Notes under the pieces: generated by a model
The model's input: the letters and a program-made list of their open reading frames with translations, nothing else
Told to the model about the DNA's origin: nothing
Database searches by the model: none
Program-made: the position numbers and the translations under genes
Shown: positions 35,936 through 49,011 of the stretch, in pieces
How positions within the stretch are numbered: position 1 is the stretch's first letter
Layout of the letters: each line of letters begins with the position of its first letter
Origin: Candidatus Mycobacterium wuenschmannii
Lineage (GTDB): Bacteria > Actinomycetota > Actinomycetes > Mycobacteriales > Mycobacteriaceae
Assembly: GCF_030252325.1 (NCBI RefSeq)
Contig: NZ_CP126981.1
Coordinates: 2,356,001-2,420,000 of the forward strand
DNA length: 64,000 nucleotides
Direction of reading: 5' to 3'

Positions 35936-37017
35936 TGCAACCGCTCGGCCGCGGCGGCAATGCGCTCGTCGGTGGCCGTCAGCGCCACCCGGACGTGGTG
36001 GGCGCCGCGGGACCCGTAGAACTCGCCGGGCGCCGCCAGGATGCCGCGCTGCGCGAGCCAGCCGACGGTGTCGCGACACGGTTCGCCGCGCGTCACCCAC
36101 AGATAGAGGCCGGCCTCGGAGTGGTCGACGGTGAACCCGGCCGCGCGGAACGCCGGAAGCAGGACGTCGCGGCGCCGCCGATAGCGGTCGCGCTGCTCGC
36201 GCTCGTGGTCGTCGTCGTCGAGCGCGGCGACCATCGCCGCCTGCACGGGCCGCGACACCATCATCCCGGCGTGCTTGCGGACCGCCAGGAGCTCGCCGAC
36301 CAAGGCGGGGTCGCCCGCGACGAAGCCGGCGCGGTAGCCGGCCAGCGAGGAACTCTTGGACAGCGAGTGCACGGCCAGCAGACCGGTGTGGTCGCCGTCG
36401 GACACCGACGGATGCAGCACCGACAACGGCTCGGCGTCCCAGGCCAGCCCCAGGTAACACTCGTCGGAGGCCACGACGACGCCGCGTTCGCGCGCCCAGC
36501 CGACCAGCTTGCGCAGATGGTCGACGCCCAGCACCTGCCCGGTCGGGTTACCCGGCGAGTTCACGAACAGCAGCGCCGGCGACTGCGGGCCGATCTGGGT
36601 GAGCGAGTCGGCGACCAGCACCTGCGCCCCGGCCAGCCGGGCCCCGACGTCGTACGTCGGGTAGGCCAGCTCGGGCACCACGACCAAATCCGCGGAGCCC
36701 AGGCCCAGCAGCGTCGGCAGCCAGGCGATCAGCTCCTTGGTGCCGATCACCGGCAGCACGGCCGATTCGGCCAGCCCGGTGATGCCGTAGCGGCGATCCA
36801 GCGCGGCGACTGCCGACTCACGCAGTTCGAGGGTGCCCGCGGTGGTCGGGTAGCCCGGCTCGGCGCTGGCCGAGGCGAGCGCGTCGCGGATCAGCGGGGC
36901 CACCGGGTCGACCGGCGTGCCGACCGAGAGGTCGACGATGCCGCCGGGGTGCGACCTGGCCAGCGCGGTCACGTCGGCCAGGGTGTCCCACGGGAACTCC
37001 GGCAATAACGCCGACAC
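35932..37017 (-). CDS. dapC: N-succinyldiaminopimelate aminotransferase DapC
   Basis: PLP-dependent class I/II aminotransferase that transfers an amino group from glutamate to N-succinyl-2-amino-6-ketopimelate in lysine and meso-diaminopimelate synthesis (cell-wall peptide). The 361-residue length matches the M. tuberculosis enzyme (Rv1178, about 362). The PLP lysine is Lys221 in HSLSKSSSLAGYRAG; NSPGNPTG is at 153-160. The GTG start is 23 bp after fdxC, the same pair order as in M. tuberculosis. Confidence 0.93.
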   Translation of the reverse strand: MSALLPEFPWDTLADVTALARSHPGGIVDLSVGTPVDPVAPLIRDALASASAEPGYPTTAGTLELRESAVAALDRRYGITGLAESAVLPVIGTKELIAWLPTLLGLGSADLVVVPELAYPTYDVGARLAGAQVLVADSLTQIGPQSPALLFVNSPGNPTGQVLGVDHLRKLVGWARERGVVVASDECYLGLAWDAEPLSVLHPSVSDGDHTGLLAVHSLSKSSSLAGYRAGFVAGDPALVGELLAVRKHAGMMVSRPVQAAMVAALDDDDHEREQRDRYRRRRDVLLPAFRAAGFTVDHSEAGLYLWVTRGEPCRDTVGWLAQRGILAAPGEFYGSRGAHHVRVALTATDERIAAAAERLQ

Positions 37018-37040
37018 GCGCCGGCGATCAGTCAGCGGGG

Positions 37041-37364
37041 TCAGTCATGCTCCTGCGGCGCAAGATCCTTGACCGGCTGCGGGTCGTTGTCGGTCTGGCC
37101 GACTTTCGCTGCGCCACCGGGAGATCCGAGTTCGGCGAAGAAGTCCGCGTTGATCTGGGTGTACTGGCTCCACTGCTCGGGGACATCGTCCTCGTAGTAG
37201 ATCGCCTCGACCGGGCAGACCGGCTCGCAGGCACCGCAGTCGACGCATTCGTCGGGGTGGATGAACAACATCCGAGCGCCCTCATAGATGCAGTCAACCG
37301 GGCATTCTTCGATACATGCCTTGTCTTTCAGGTCGACGCAGGGTTGGGCGATCGTGTACGTCAC
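37041..37364 (-). CDS. fdxC: 7Fe ferredoxin FdxC
   Basis: A 107-residue electron carrier with one [3Fe-4S] and one [4Fe-4S] cluster. Cysteines 9, 17, 21, 25 and 40, 43, 46, 50 lie in CIEECPVDCI and CVDCGACEPVCPVEA. The length equals remembered Rv1177. The GTG at 37364 is fixed by GAGGAG six bases upstream; longer in-frame starts run into the promoter. It heads the leftward operon with dapC. Its promoter region contains a palindrome that shares an 8-bp core with one beside padR, so PadR control is likely. Confidence 0.94.
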   Translation of the reverse strand: MTYTIAQPCVDLKDKACIEECPVDCIYEGARMLFIHPDECVDCGACEPVCPVEAIYYEDDVPEQWSQYTQINADFFAELGSPGGAAKVGQTDNDPQPVKDLAPQEHD

Positions 37365-37458
37365 AGACGTCTCCTCACGGTCTCCAGTGGCTGGCTGGGT
37401 GCGCCGGTAGGTGCTGCTGACTTCCCGGCGGTGAAATGTCTTGGTTACTGATACTAGA

Positions 37459-37474
37459 CGTTGCATATACAACG
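37459..37474. promoter_or_regulatory. candidate PadR operator in the fdxC promoter
   Basis: CGTTG and CAACG flank CATATA. On the minus strand it lies just upstream of a TAGTAT -10 candidate for fdxC. The 8-mer GTTGCATA (37460-37467) recurs at 37515-37522 beside padR, which links the two sites. Confidence 0.45.
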
Positions 37475-37517
37475 CAAGCACCAGGTCACTATGCGCGTCG
37501 CTGCACTGCACCTAGTT

Positions 37518-40103
<2,586 letters not shown>

Positions 40104-40124
40104 CGATGCGCCGAGTGAAGCGAA

Positions 40125-42704
40125 CTACGCCGCCAGCGGGTTGTAGTCGGTGGTGCGCTGCCGGGCCGGCCGGCCGATACCCTCGGCGATCGCGGTCAAC
40201 TCGGCGACGGTCTTGGCCGAGCCGAACTCCGAGCCGGCCATCCGCGAGATGGTCTCCTCCATCAGCGTGCCGCCCAGATCGTTGGCGCCACCATTGAGCA
40301 TCACCTGGGTGCGCTCGGTGCCGAGCTTGACCCAGCTGGTCTGGATCTGAGAAATGCGGCCGTGCAACATGATTCGTGCCAACGCGTGGACGGCCCGGTT
40401 ATCGCGATGCGTGGGCCCGGGGCGCGCGGCGCCGGCCAGGTACAGCGGCGAATTCTGGTGCACGAACGGCAGCGGGACGAATTCGGTGAAGCCACCGGTG
40501 CGGTCCTGGATCGAGCGCAGCACATTGAGGTGGCCCACCCAGTGCTTCGGGTCGTCGACGTGGCCGTACATCATGGTCGACGACGACCGCAGGCCGACCT
40601 CGTGCGCGGTCGTCACGATATCGATCCACTCCGAGGTGGGCAGCTTGCCCTTGGTCAGCACCCAGCGGACCTCGTCGTCCAAGATCTCCGCGGCCGTGCC
40701 GGGAATGGTGTCCAGTCCGGCCTCGCGCAGGCTGGTCAGCCACTCGCGGGCGCTCACTCCGCTCCGGGTGACGCCGTTGGCGATTTCCATCGGCGAGAAG
40801 GCGTGCACGTGCATCGACGGCACCCGCGCCTTGACCGCACGTACCAGATCGGCGTAGCCGGTGACCGGCAATTCGGGGTCGATGCCGCCCTGCATGCAGA
40901 CCTCGGTGGCGCCGGCGACATGCGCCTCCCAAGCCCGCTGCGCGACCTCGTCGGCCGACAGCGAAAACGCGTCGGCGTCGTCCTTCCGCTGGGCGAAGGC
41001 ACAGAACCGGCAGCCGGTGTAGCAGATGTTGGTGAAGTTGATGTTGCGGTTCACCACGAACGTCACGTCGTCGCCGACGGTGTCGCGACGCAGTGAATCC
41101 GCCAGCGCGGCAACGGCTTCCAATGCAGGGCCGTCGGCCGTCGCCAGGGCCAGGTATTCGGCGTCGGAGCATGCGGCGGGGTTACGCTCGGCGGCGCGCA
41201 GTGCGGCCAACACGTCGGTGTCGATACGTTCGGGCGTGCGGGCGGCCAGGTCATGCACTTTCGCCCGGATCGACTCCCAGTCGCCGAACGCGCTGTCGAG
41301 GTCGCTGCGGGTCTCGGTGTTGCGGCCTTCGGTGTCGATCGCCGCGTTCAGGTCGACCCGACCGGCGGAGGCGACGTCGTCAGGCTCCTGCCACGGCATG
41401 CCCACCGGAATGACGTCGCGGGCCAGCCCGGTGTCTGGATCAGCCAGTGCGACAACGTGTCCGCGCACCCGCGGGTCGATCCACGCTGCACCGGCCTGCA
41501 CGTACTTGGGCTGCGCGGTCAACCGCTCGACCAGGTCGTAGCCCGCCGCGGCGGTGACCTCGGCCAGCCGGTCCAGCGCGGGCCACGGCCGCTCCGGGTT
41601 GACATGGTCGGGGGTCAGCGGCGAGACGCCACCCCAGTCGTCGACGCCGGCGGCGATCAGCGCGAGGCATTCCTCTTCCGACACCAGGTTCGGCGGCGCC
41701 TGGATGCGCATCGTCGGGCCGAGGACCAGTCGCGACACGGCGATGGTGGCCAGGAAGTCGTCGATACCGGCGTCCGGCGTCGACGCCATCGCGGTGTGCT
41801 CCTTGGCCCGAAAGTTCTGCACGATCACTTCTTGGACGTGGCCGAACTCCTTGTGCGACTTGCGAATCGCGTGCAGCGTCTCGGCCCGCTCGACCAGCGT
41901 CTCGCCGATACCGACCAACAGCCCGGTGGTGAACGGAATGGACAGCCGGCCCGCGTCGGTCAGCGTGCGCAGCCGCACCTCGGGGTCCTTGTCCGGACTC
42001 CCGTAGTGCGCAAGGCCTTTCGTCTCGAACAGTCGCCGCGACGTCGTCTCCAGCATCATGCCCATCGACGGCGCGACCGGCTTGAGTCGCGACAGCTCCG
42101 ACCAGCTCATCACGCCGGGGTTCAGGTGCGGCAGCAGGCCGGTCTCCTCCAGCACCCGGATCGCCATGGCCCGCAGGTAGGACAGCGTCGAGTCGTAGCC
42201 GCGCTCCTCCAGCCACGCGCGGGCCTCGGGCCACCGCTCTTCCGGTCGGTCGCCGAGAGTGAAAAGGGCTTCCTTGCAACCGAGTTCGGCTCCACGGCGG
42301 GCGATGTCGAGGATTTCGTCGGGCTCGAGGTACATGCCCATGCCCTGGGCGCGCAGCTTGCCGGGCACCGTGACGAAGGTGCAGTAGTGACAGGAGTCCC
42401 GGCACAGATGCGTGACCGGAATGAAGACCTTGCGGGAGTAGCTCACCGGCAGGCGTCCGGTACCGCCGCGTCGCCCGGCCGATTCCAGCCCGGCATCGCG
42501 CACCCGTGCCGCGCTGCGACACAGATCGGCCAGGTCGTCGCCGCGGGCGCTCAGCGCGATCGCGGCCTCGTCGACGTTGAGCGCCACCCCGTCACGGGCC
42601 CGCCGCAGTACCCGGCGCATCGCGGAACCGCCGGGTTTGCGATGTTGCTGTGGGACCGACGGGCTGGGCAGCAGGGTCGGCTCTTCGTCCGGAGTCAACG
42701 GCAC
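40125..42704 (-). CDS. fbiC: FO synthase FbiC (CofG/CofH fusion)
   Basis: Bifunctional radical-SAM enzyme that makes the deazaflavin FO, precursor of coenzyme F420, from 5-amino-6-ribitylamino-uracil and tyrosine. The 859 residues contain two radical-SAM CxxxCxxC motifs: Cys101/105/108 (CRDSCHYC, CofG half) and Cys561/565/568 (CYTGCRFC, CofH half). Conserved blocks such as FRAKEHTAM and WVKLG...[16 protein letters not shown] are intact. The GTG at 42704 gives nearly the M. tuberculosis length (856); an upstream TTG nine codons earlier is less likely. It is convergent with fadH. Its product feeds F420 enzymes such as the one at 57984-58427. Confidence 0.95.
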   Translation of the reverse strand: MPLTPDEEPTLLPSPSVPQQHRKPGGSAMRRVLRRARDGVALNVDEAAIALSARGDDLADLCRSAARVRDAGLESAGRRGGTGRLPVSYSRKVFIPVTHLCRDSCHYCTFVTVPGKLRAQGMGMYLEPDEILDIARRGAELGCKEALFTLGDRPEERWPEARAWLEERGYDSTLSYLRAMAIRVLEETGLLPHLNPGVMSWSELSRLKPVAPSMGMMLETTSRRLFETKGLAHYGSPDKDPEVRLRTLTDAGRLSIPFTTGLLVGIGETLVERAETLHAIRKSHKEFGHVQEVIVQNFRAKEHTAMASTPDAGIDDFLATIAVSRLVLGPTMRIQAPPNLVSEEECLALIAAGVDDWGGVSPLTPDHVNPERPWPALDRLAEVTAAAGYDLVERLTAQPKYVQAGAAWIDPRVRGHVVALADPDTGLARDVIPVGMPWQEPDDVASAGRVDLNAAIDTEGRNTETRSDLDSAFGDWESIRAKVHDLAARTPERIDTDVLAALRAAERNPAACSDAEYLALATADGPALEAVAALADSLRRDTVGDDVTFVVNRNINFTNICYTGCRFCAFAQRKDDADAFSLSADEVAQRAWEAHVAGATEVCMQGGIDPELPVTGYADLVRAVKARVPSMHVHAFSPMEIANGVTRSGVSAREWLTSLREAGLDTIPGTAAEILDDEVRWVLTKGKLPTSEWIDIVTTAHEVGLRSSSTMMYGHVDDPKHWVGHLNVLRSIQDRTGGFTEFVPLPFVHQNSPLYLAGAARPGPTHRDNRAVHALARIMLHGRISQIQTSWVKLGTERTQVMLNGGANDLGGTLMEETISRMAGSEFGSAKTVAELTAIAEGIGRPARQRTTDYNPLAA

Positions 42705-42731
42705 GTTTGTGTAACTCCCGGCCAACGCCAA

Positions 42732-42753
42732 TTCATCCGCAAGTTCATCCGCA
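42732..42753. repeat. 10-bp tandem direct repeat upstream of fbiC
   Basis: TTCATCCGCA occurs at 42732-42741 and 42744-42753, a 12-bp period, 28 bp upstream of the fbiC start. It may be a regulator site or chance. Confidence 0.4.
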
Positions 42754-42832
42754 CGTCCCTACTATCCGCGACCCGACGCGTGCCCTGAGCGACAACAGTA
42801 GCCTCCGGCGGTGCGCCGGGGCGTGCCTGCCC

Positions 42833-43243
42833 TCAGCGGGCGGGCGCGCGCCTCATCAGCACCCAGACCGGTGGCAGTAAACCGACCGCGAGCAGCAGCA
42901 ATGGGCTGTAGGCGAAGAGTCCGCGGCCGGCAAAAATGACGTCGTCACCGGGACCGGGCAGGCACATCACCAGGACGGTCAGCAGCCAGGCCCACAGCGG
43001 GAGCGCGGCCAGCCGGGTCGAGTCGGTCCACCGCCCGGCGGCCCACACCAGCGCGGCGTTGACTAAGCCACTGATCAGCGCGCTGATCGGGAAGGGAAAC
43101 GAGCCGATGTAGGACGGCAAAAGAAGGGCGCCGCCGACCGCCGACAACACACCGTCGATCGCCAGTAGCGCCAGGATGGCGACGCGAGCGGCGATCAGGT
43201 GGGGACGCTGTCCAACTGCGAGACGATGGACATGACCGTCCAC
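42833..43243 (-). CDS. conserved membrane protein (Rv1171-like)
   Basis: A 136-residue integral membrane protein with four predicted helices: about 20-42, 53-70, 80-96 and 110-130. ISALISGLVNAALVWAAGRWTDS and AALPLWAWLLTVLV are its most recognisable segments. It resembles remembered Rv1171, a hypothetical protein with the same location between mshB and fbiC. Function is unknown. The only in-frame start codon in a suitable place is the GTG at 43243, inside a 35-codon ORF that immediately follows mshB, so translation may be coupled. Confidence 0.75.
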   Translation of the reverse strand: MDGHVHRLAVGQRPHLIAARVAILALLAIDGVLSAVGGALLLPSYIGSFPFPISALISGLVNAALVWAAGRWTDSTRLAALPLWAWLLTVLVMCLPGPGDDVIFAGRGLFAYSPLLLLAVGLLPPVWVLMRRAPAR

Positions 43244-43302
43244 TGGAAGCTGTCCAGTCGGTCCTGCCAGTGCTGCTGGTTGTAATCCAGATCCGGATCC
43301 AT
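43195..43302 (-). CDS. 35-residue hypothetical protein downstream of mshB
   Basis: Small frame with ATG at 43302 and TGA at 43195, nine bases after the mshB stop. The product (MDPDLDYNQQHWQDRLDS...) is rich in Asp, Gln and Trp with balanced composition, unlike the Arg/Ala/Pro strings typical of shadow frames here. 31 of 36 codons end in G or C, like real genes in this genome. It overlaps the start of the membrane-protein gene by 49 bp in another frame. It could be a small MshB-associated protein or a coupling leader; function unknown. Confidence 0.45.
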   Translation of the reverse strand: MDPDLDYNQQHWQDRLDSFQWTVMSIVSQLDSVPT

Positions 43303-43311
43303 GTCGGCAGC

Positions 43312-44220
43312 CTACCGCGAGTCGGCCCCGGCGAGGTCGAGTCCGGCGAGCAGGTCGCTCTCCCAGCCGTGGTCGCCGCGTTCGCCGGCCGTACCGCCGG
43401 CCAGGATGTAGTGCTCCTGCGCGATCACCGGCAGCGCAATGTTGTTCGACAGCGCGAGGGTGCGCCCGGTCGGCCCGACGGTGAGTTGGGTGGCGTGGGC
43501 GCGCATTGCGGCGATCTTCGCCGGCAGTGCGGCCGGGTCGTCGATGACGGCGTCGATCTCGTCGTCGGGGAAGCCCATCTCGCCGAATTCGCCGTCCGGC
43601 GGCGGGACGATCCAGTCGTCGCGGGTGTCATCGGGGCCGAGCGCCGCCCAGCCCGCGATGAACGCGCTGCGGGAGATCACGGTCCAGTAGAACTTCGGCA
43701 CGGTCCACGGGGTGCCCGGGTACTCGTTCGTGCTGCCGGCGGCGTCGACCGCCGCGGTGGTGACGACGTGGGTCTGAATGTGGTCGGGATGCCCGTAACC
43801 GCCGTTGGGGTCGTAGGTCACCACGACGTGCGGCCGCATCTCGCGGATGATCTCGACAAGCGCGCCGACAGCCTCGTGCTGGTCGGCGTCGCTGAAGCGC
43901 CGCTGGCCGCGGGCTTCGCTACCGGCCATGCCCGAATCGCGCCAGCGGCCCGGCCCGCCCAGGTAGACCGGCCCGTCGAGGCCGAGGGCCCGCAAAGCCG
44001 TGGTGAGTTCGAGGATGCGGTAGCCGCCGAGTTGGTCGGCGTGATCCACCGCGAGCTGGGCCCACTGGTCGCCGATGACCTCGCCCTCTTCGCCGAGGGT
44101 GCAGGTGACGACTTTGACCTGTGCGCCGCGCCCCACGTAGTGAGCGATGGTGACGCCGTTGGTGATCGTTTCGTCGTCGGGATGGGCATGCACGAACAAC
44201 AGCCGGGGAGTCTCCTGCAT
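43312..44220 (-). CDS. mshB: mycothiol deacetylase MshB
   Basis: Zinc enzyme that deacetylates GlcNAc-inositol, the second step of mycothiol synthesis. The 302-residue protein has the metal ligands His13 and Asp16 (AHPDDE) and His147 (GHPDH), numbered as in M. tuberculosis Msh[15 protein letters not shown] and RWRDSGMAG also match. The ATG at 44220 is preceded by TAGTGT (44233-44228) seven bases away, so the mRNA is likely leaderless; no Shine-Dalgarno is visible. It is divergent from a TetR gene. Confidence 0.95.
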   Translation of the reverse strand: MQETPRLLFVHAHPDDETITNGVTIAHYVGRGAQVKVVTCTLGEEGEVIGDQWAQLAVDHADQLGGYRILELTTALRALGLDGPVYLGGPGRWRDSGMAGSEARGQRRFSDADQHEAVGALVEIIREMRPHVVVTYDPNGGYGHPDHIQTHVVTTAAVDAAGSTNEYPGTPWTVPKFYWTVISRSAFIAGWAALGPDDTRDDWIVPPPDGEFGEMGFPDDEIDAVIDDPAALPAKIAAMRAHATQLTVGPTGRTLALSNNIALPVIAQEHYILAGGTAGERGDHGWESDLLAGLDLAGADSR

Positions 44221-44227
44221 GGCTCGA

Positions 44228-44233
44228 ACACTA
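44228..44233 (-). promoter_or_regulatory. -10 element of mshB, leaderless type
   Basis: TAGTGT on the minus strand, seven bases before the ATG at 44220. Confidence 0.45.
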
Positions 44234-44337
44234 CCGCTGCGCTGCGCGGCAAAGGATTTCGCGAGCAGACCGCCTGAGCTGCAAAGACAGTCGACGGATT
44301 GGCAAAGCCCGGTCCCGACGAAAGGCACGAAGCTGGC

Positions 44338-44343
44338 TACTAT
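44338..44343 (+). promoter_or_regulatory. -10 element of the tetR gene at 44350, leaderless type
   Basis: TACTAT, six bases before the ATG at 44350. Confidence 0.5.
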
Positions 44344-44349
44344 CGTCGG

Positions 44350-44934
44350 ATGGGACAGCAGACGGCGGCGGTCCGCACCCGGCGGCGGGGCAAGCAACTC
44401 GAAGACGCCCTGTATGACGCGACGCTGGCCGAATTGGCCGCGGTCGGCTACGGCGGACTGACCATGGAGGGCATTGCCGCCCGGGCCCGCACCGGGAAGG
44501 CCGCGCTGTACCGGCGTTGGTCCAGCAAGCATGACCTGGTGCAGGCCGCGTTGCTCTACGCGCTGCCCCCGCTGCCGGAGCCACGCGCGGACCGGTCGGC
44601 GCGGGAGAACTTGTTGGCGGTCCTCAGCGCGCACTGCGACGTCGTCTCGGGCAAGACGGCATTTCCCGGGTTGGACAGCATGCAGCAACTGCTGCACGAG
44701 CCGGAACTGCGAGCGATCTTCGCCGACGCCGTGGTTGGGCCCCGGCTGCGGATCACCGAGACGATCCTGCAGGCCGGCGCCGACCACGGCGAGATCGACG
44801 CCGACACCATGACGCCCTACACGGCCCGCGTCGGCACCGCGTTGGTGAACCAGCAGATGCTGCTGACCGGCGCCCCGCCGAGCAAGCGTCAGCTGGCCCA
44901 GATCGTCGACACGGTGCTGCCGAACCGTCACTGA
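44350..44934 (+). CDS. TetR family transcriptional regulator (Rv1167c-like)
   Basis: A 194-residue TetR regulator: helix-turn-helix [28 protein letters not shown] (about 38-65) and an all-helical C-terminal ligand domain. It corresponds in position to remembered Rv1167c. The ATG at 44350 follows a leaderless -10; an upstream in-frame start would put 17 unrelated residues in front. It is divergent from mshB across 129 bp, so it may control mshB or itself, though I found no clear palindrome there. It is followed by a strong hairpin. Confidence 0.9.
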   Translation: MGQQTAAVRTRRRGKQLEDALYDATLAELAAVGYGGLTMEGIAARARTGKAALYRRWSSKHDLVQAALLYALPPLPEPRADRSARENLLAVLSAHCDVVSGKTAFPGLDSMQQLLHEPELRAIFADAVVGPRLRITETILQAGADHGEIDADTMTPYTARVGTALVNQQMLLTGAPPSKRQLAQIVDTVLPNRH

Positions 44935-44954
44935 AAAACGTTGCCGCACAATGG

Positions 44955-44993
44955 GCCAAAGGCGGGCCGCCCCCTGGTCGGTCCGCCTTTGGC
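44955..44993. terminator. strong stem-loop after the tetR gene
   Basis: GCCAAAGGCGG and CCGCCTTTGGC form a perfect 11-bp stem that extends by four more pairs (one G-U) to a 9-nt loop. There is no U-run, as often in mycobacterial terminators. It ends the rightward tetR transcript. Confidence 0.6.
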
Positions 44994-45197
44994 GTATGGG
45001 GTGTGCACGAAGCGAGACGGTGGTCGGAACAACCTGCTGCGGAAATGCCGCGCGGCCTCGTAGTTCTAGTGCATGCCCCCGGCTATTGGCTGAACCGGTA
45101 GGTCGAACGCTACCTGAGGGCAACCTTAGTGACGGCGAATCACTAACTTCTGTCCAACAGAGACCGAATCGTTACAGACCGCAGGTCACGAGATATT
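44994..45197. other. gene-free stretch between tetR terminator and lpqW
   Basis: About 200 bp in which I see no convincing gene on either strand, no repeat and no pseudogene remnant. In M. tuberculosis, from memory, PE/PPE genes occupy this position; nothing of them is recognisable here. Confidence 0.5.
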
Positions 45198-47030
45198 TCA
45201 GCGGGCCGTCTTCACCCATTGTCCGGCGTCACCGACGATGCCGACCGGTACCGCTCCGGTCAGACTCACGTTCTGAACGCTCGGACCTGCCCCCACAATC
45301 GTGGTGTCCTGCAGGATCGGCAGCACGGTCGCCATCTCCCACAGCCGCGGTTCGACGGCGTTGATGACGTCGTTGATGTCCTTGGTGCCGCCGAGGGCGG
45401 CGTCGATGTCGCCCTGGATGCTGTGGTCGCAGATGCCGGTCAGGTTCGACGGCGCCTGCACCAACGCGCCGGGCTCCTGCGCGTGCGACGGCGGCGCGGA
45501 GGTGGCTGCGGTCGGCGTGGTGGCGGGGGCCGGCTTGGCGGTCGAGCCCGACGAGGCCGGCGCCGCGGCCGTCGACACCGCGGTGGCTTCCAGCGCCGGG
45601 CAGCTGAAGCGAGATGCCAACAGCGTGGCCAGGTTTCCGCCGGCCTCGCTCCATCCGACCAGCGCGTCGACGCGGTTGTTCACCAGCGCCTCGCGGTACA
45701 GCGCGACCGGGTCGAGCGCCAACACGGTCGCGTCGATGCCGACGTTGCGCAACTGGTCGGCGGCGGTGTTCGCGACGGCCTGCGAGGTCGGGTCGTTGGC
45801 CGCGACCCCGAGGACCAGCGACAGCTCCTTGCCGTCCTTGGTGACGTGGCCGTGGGTGCTGTCCGGCGACGAGTTGTCGTTGTCAATCTGGTAGCCCGCC
45901 GCTTCCAGCAGCCCGAGCGCCGCGGTCCGGTTCATCGCCGGCGGGGCGGTAGGTACGTAGCCGGGGTCGCTGGGCGAACGGATCTGCGCCTGGTCCAGGC
46001 TGACGGTGTTGTCGCTGCCCGCGCCGACGGCGGCGAGCAGGTCGACGTCGAGCAACCCTAGGATCGCCTTGCGCACCTGCCCGTCGGCCAGCTTGGCCAC
46101 GTTGGCCCGCAGGGTCAGCTGCATCACCCGAGGCGTCATGATCCGGGCGGTACGCACGTCGGGAATCGCCGACAACTGCGCGAAAGCCGCTGAGCCACCG
46201 TGTACTTGGGCCACCTGGGTGTCGCCGTTGCGGACGGAGTCGGCCAGCGCGGCGGGTGCCCCGGCACGGCGGAACAGCACCAGATCGGGCTTGGCCGGCG
46301 GGCCCCAGTAGCGGTCGTTGCGGGCCAGCAGGAGTTCGTCGCGCTGCGGGTCGATCGACTCGACCCGGAACTGCCCACCGGTGACCGGCAGCGCGCGAGC
46401 CAGACCGGCCGGGAAGCCGCCCGGCACGTCCTTGACGATGTGGGCGGGCAGGATGTTGCTGAACAACTCGCGCCACGCAGGGTAGGGCCGGGCGAAGGTG
46501 ACGACGGCCTGCTTGCCGCCGTCGATCGACTGCACCCCGGTGATCAGGTCATACCCGGCGGGGTCGACCACCCCGGGCTGGCCCACCATCTGGCGCCACA
46601 GGTACCAGAAGTCGTCGGCGGCGATCGGCGCGTTGTCGGTCCACTGCGCCTCCGGCCGGATCTTGTAGGTGACCGTGAACGGGTTCTCGTTGGTCACCTC
46701 CGCGGACTTGAGCAGCGTCGGGTCCATCTCCCAGCGCGATCCCGTCGGGGTGTTCGGGTCAGCCACCGGACGGAACGCGCTCGGCAACACCAGCGCGCTC
46801 ACCGCGGCGTTGACCGCCGAAAGATCGGACAGCAGATGGGGATTGAAGCCGGCGCCGATCGAGTCGATGCCCATGATGATCTGCGTCTTGCGCTGCGGCG
46901 GCGGGGCCGCGCTGCGCGACGTCTCGGTGCTCTGCGGTGCCGGCGGCGGGCTGACGGCGCAGCCGCCGAAGGCCAACAGCGAAACCAGCATGCCTGCGGT
47001 CAGGGAGACGCGGCGGGCTCGTGTCGGCAC
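45198..47030 (-). CDS. lpqW: lipoprotein LpqW (ABC-type solute-binding fold)
   Basis: A 610-residue lipoprotein of the family 5 solute-binding fold. The signal peptide ends in a lipobox with acylated Cys24 (LLAFGGC), followed by a Ser/Pro/Gln linker. Typical motifs are [28 protein letters not shown] and [14 protein letters not shown]. In mycobacteria LpqW is not a transporter subunit: it influences whether mannosylated intermediates go to polar PIMs or to lipoarabinomannan. The GTG at 47030 is chosen because it starts the signal peptide, 29 bp after the typA stop. An Ala/Pro/Thr-rich insert (about 500-540) is low complexity. Confidence 0.9.
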   Translation of the reverse strand: MPTRARRVSLTAGMLVSLLAFGGCAVSPPPAPQSTETSRSAAPPPQRKTQIIMGIDSIGAGFNPHLLSDLSAVNAAVSALVLPSAFRPVADPNTPTGSRWEMDPTLLKSAEVTNENPFTVTYKIRPEAQWTDNAPIAADDFWYLWRQMVGQPGVVDPAGYDLITGVQSIDGGKQAVVTFARPYPAWRELFSNILPAHIVKDVPGGFPAGLARALPVTGGQFRVESIDPQRDELLLARNDRYWGPPAKPDLVLFRRAGAPAALADSVRNGDTQVAQVHGGSAAFAQLSAIPDVRTARIMTPRVMQLTLRANVAKLADGQVRKAILGLLDVDLLAAVGAGSDNTVSLDQAQIRSPSDPGYVPTAPPAMNRTAALGLLEAAGYQIDNDNSSPDSTHGHVTKDGKELSLVLGVAANDPTSQAVANTAADQLRNVGIDATVLALDPVALYREALVNNRVDALVGWSEAGGNLATLLASRFSCPALEATAVSTAAAPASSGSTAKPAPATTPTAATSAPPSHAQEPGALVQAPSNLTGICDHSIQGDIDAALGGTKDINDVINAVEPRLWEMATVLPILQDTTIVGAGPSVQNVSLTGAVPVGIVGDAGQWVKTAR

Positions 47031-47059
47031 GCCTGACAATGTATCGGGGTCGCTATTCG

Positions 47060-48949
47060 TCAGCCGCGGGCCTTGGCCCGAGCCTTCGCCCGCGCCCGCA
47101 GCGTCGCGGTGAGCTCGACCTTGCGCACCCGCACCACCTCGGGCGTCACCTCGACGCACTCGTCCTCGGCGCAGAACTCCATCGCCTGCTCCAACCCCAG
47201 CTCCAGCGGACGGGCCAGCGTCTCCATCACGTCGGCCGTCGACGACCGCATGTTGGTCAGCTTCTTCTCCCGCGTCACGTTGACGTCGAGGTCCTCGGCG
47301 CGCGGGTTGATGCCCACGACCTGGCCCTCGTAGGTGTCCTCGCCGGGCTCGACAAAGAACTGCCCGCGGTCGGCCAGCTGGATCATCGCGAACGGGGTGA
47401 TCGAGCCACTGCGGTCGGAGACCAGCGAGCCGGTGTGCCGCGCCTTGATCTCGCCCGCCCAGGGCCGGTAGCCGTCGAAGACCGCGTTGGCGATCCCGGT
47501 GCCGCGGGTCAGCGTCAGGAAGTCGGTGCGGAAGCCGATCAGGCCGCGGCTCGGCACGATGAAGTCCATCCGCACCCAGCCCGCGGCGTGGTTCGTCATC
47601 TCCTCCATGCGGCCCTTGCGGGCGGCCATCAACTGGGTGATCGCGCCGACGAACTCCTCGGGACAGTCGATGGTCATCGCCTCGAACGGCTCGTGCAGCT
47701 TGCCGTCGACCATCTGGGTGACCACCTGCGGCTTGCCGACGGTCAGCTCGAAGCCTTCCCGGCGCATCTGCTCGACGAGCACTGCCAGCGCCAGCTCGCC
47801 ACGGCCCTGGACCTCCCAGGCGTCCGGCCGGTCGATCTCGACGACCTTGATCGACACGTTTCCGACGAGCTCGGAGTCCAAGCGCGACTTGACCATTCGC
47901 GCGGTGAGCTTGTGACCGGAGACCTTGCCGGCCAGCGGCGACGTGTTGGTGCCGATGGTCACCGAGATGGCGGGCTCGTCGACGGTGATGCGGGGCAGCG
48001 CGTGCGCGTGCTCGATGTCGGCGAGGGTGTCGCCGATCATGATCTCCGGGATGCCCGCGACCGCGACGATGTCGCCGGCGATGGCCTCCTCGGTCGGTGT
48101 GCGCTCGACGCCCTCAGTGACCAGCAGCTCGGTGATCTTGGCGTTGGTGATGACGGGGTGGCCCTCGACCTCACGCATCCAGGCCACCTGCTGGCCCTTC
48201 TTGATGCGGCCCTTGTAGATGCGGATCAGCGCGAGCCGGCCGAGGAAGGCCGACGCGTCGAGGTTGGTCACCAGGGCCTGCAGCGGCGCCTCGGGATCAC
48301 CCTGCGGCGGCGGTATGTGCTTGAGCAGGACGTCGAACAGCGGGTCGAGGTTCTCGCCGTCGGGGTTCTCGCCGTTGACCGGCTCGGTGGTGCTGGCGAT
48401 TCCGGCGCGGCCCGAGGCATACAGCGTGGGCAGGTCGAGCGCCTTCTCCGCGGCGGCCTGAGCTTCCTCGTCGAGATCGGAGGCGACGTCGAGGAGCAGG
48501 TCATGGCTCTCCTCGACGACCTCGGCAATGCGGGCGTCCGGCCGGTCGGTCTTGTTGACGACGAGGATCACCGGCAGGTGCGCGGCCAGCGCCTTGCGCA
48601 GCACGAAGCGGGTCTGCGGCAGCGGGCCCTCGGACGCGTCGACGAGCAGCAGCACGCCGTCGACCATCGACAGCCCGCGCTCCACCTCGCCGCCGAAGTC
48701 GGCGTGGCCCGGGGTGTCGATCACGTTGATGACGGTCATCGAGCCGTCCGCGTGCTGCCGGTGCACGGCCGTGTTCTTCGCCAGGATCGTGATGCCCTTT
48801 TCCTTCTCCAGGTCACCGGAGTCCATCAGGCGTTCGATCGCGTCGTCGCCGCGGTGGGTCAACGCCCCCGACTGCCGCAGCATCGCGTCGACCAGGGTCG
48901 TCTTCCCATGGTCGACGTGCGCGACGATGGCTACGTTACGAAAATCCAC
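47060..48949 (-). CDS. typA: ribosome-associated GTPase TypA/BipA
   Basis: Translational GTPase related to EF-G that acts on the ribosome in stress adaptation and assembly. The 629 residues contain G1 HVDHGKTT (10-17), G3 [17 protein letters not shown]4 NKTDRPDAR, the EF-G-like domains, and the TypA C-terminal domain ([19 protein letters not shown]). The GTG at 48949 reproduces the known N-terminus ([13 protein letters not shown]); earlier frames would add 40 unrelated residues. It is followed by lpqW as in M. tuberculosis and is divergent from a Cys-rich mini-gene. Confidence 0.95.
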   Translation of the reverse strand: MDFRNVAIVAHVDHGKTTLVDAMLRQSGALTHRGDDAIERLMDSGDLEKEKGITILAKNTAVHRQHADGSMTVINVIDTPGHADFGGEVERGLSMVDGVLLLVDASEGPLPQTRFVLRKALAAHLPVILVVNKTDRPDARIAEVVEESHDLLLDVASDLDEEAQAAAEKALDLPTLYASGRAGIASTTEPVNGENPDGENLDPLFDVLLKHIPPPQGDPEAPLQALVTNLDASAFLGRLALIRIYKGRIKKGQQVAWMREVEGHPVITNAKITELLVTEGVERTPTEEAIAGDIVAVAGIPEIMIGDTLADIEHAHALPRITVDEPAISVTIGTNTSPLAGKVSGHKLTARMVKSRLDSELVGNVSIKVVEIDRPDAWEVQGRGELALAVLVEQMRREGFELTVGKPQVVTQMVDGKLHEPFEAMTIDCPEEFVGAITQLMAARKGRMEEMTNHAAGWVRMDFIVPSRGLIGFRTDFLTLTRGTGIANAVFDGYRPWAGEIKARHTGSLVSDRSGSITPFAMIQLADRGQFFVEPGEDTYEGQVVGINPRAEDLDVNVTREKKLTNMRSSTADVMETLARPLELGLEQAMEFCAEDECVEVTPEVVRVRKVELTATLRARAKARAKARG

Positions 48950-49011
48950 GTCGAGAATTGTCGCAGCGGAGGTGACCAATCGCGAAAACGCGACGTGTAC
49001 AGAAGTACGCG

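Noticed and set aside
34124..36460. Longer AidB-like protein starting near 36460
   Set aside because: The extra N-terminal 175 codons are antisense-frame translation of dapC with Arg/Ala-rich composition; the ATG at 35935 overlaps the dapC stop and begins the family N-terminus.
47031..47159. N-terminally longer LpqW
   Set aside because: It would bury the signal peptide and lipobox and overlap typA; the GTG at 47030 gives a proper lipoprotein start.
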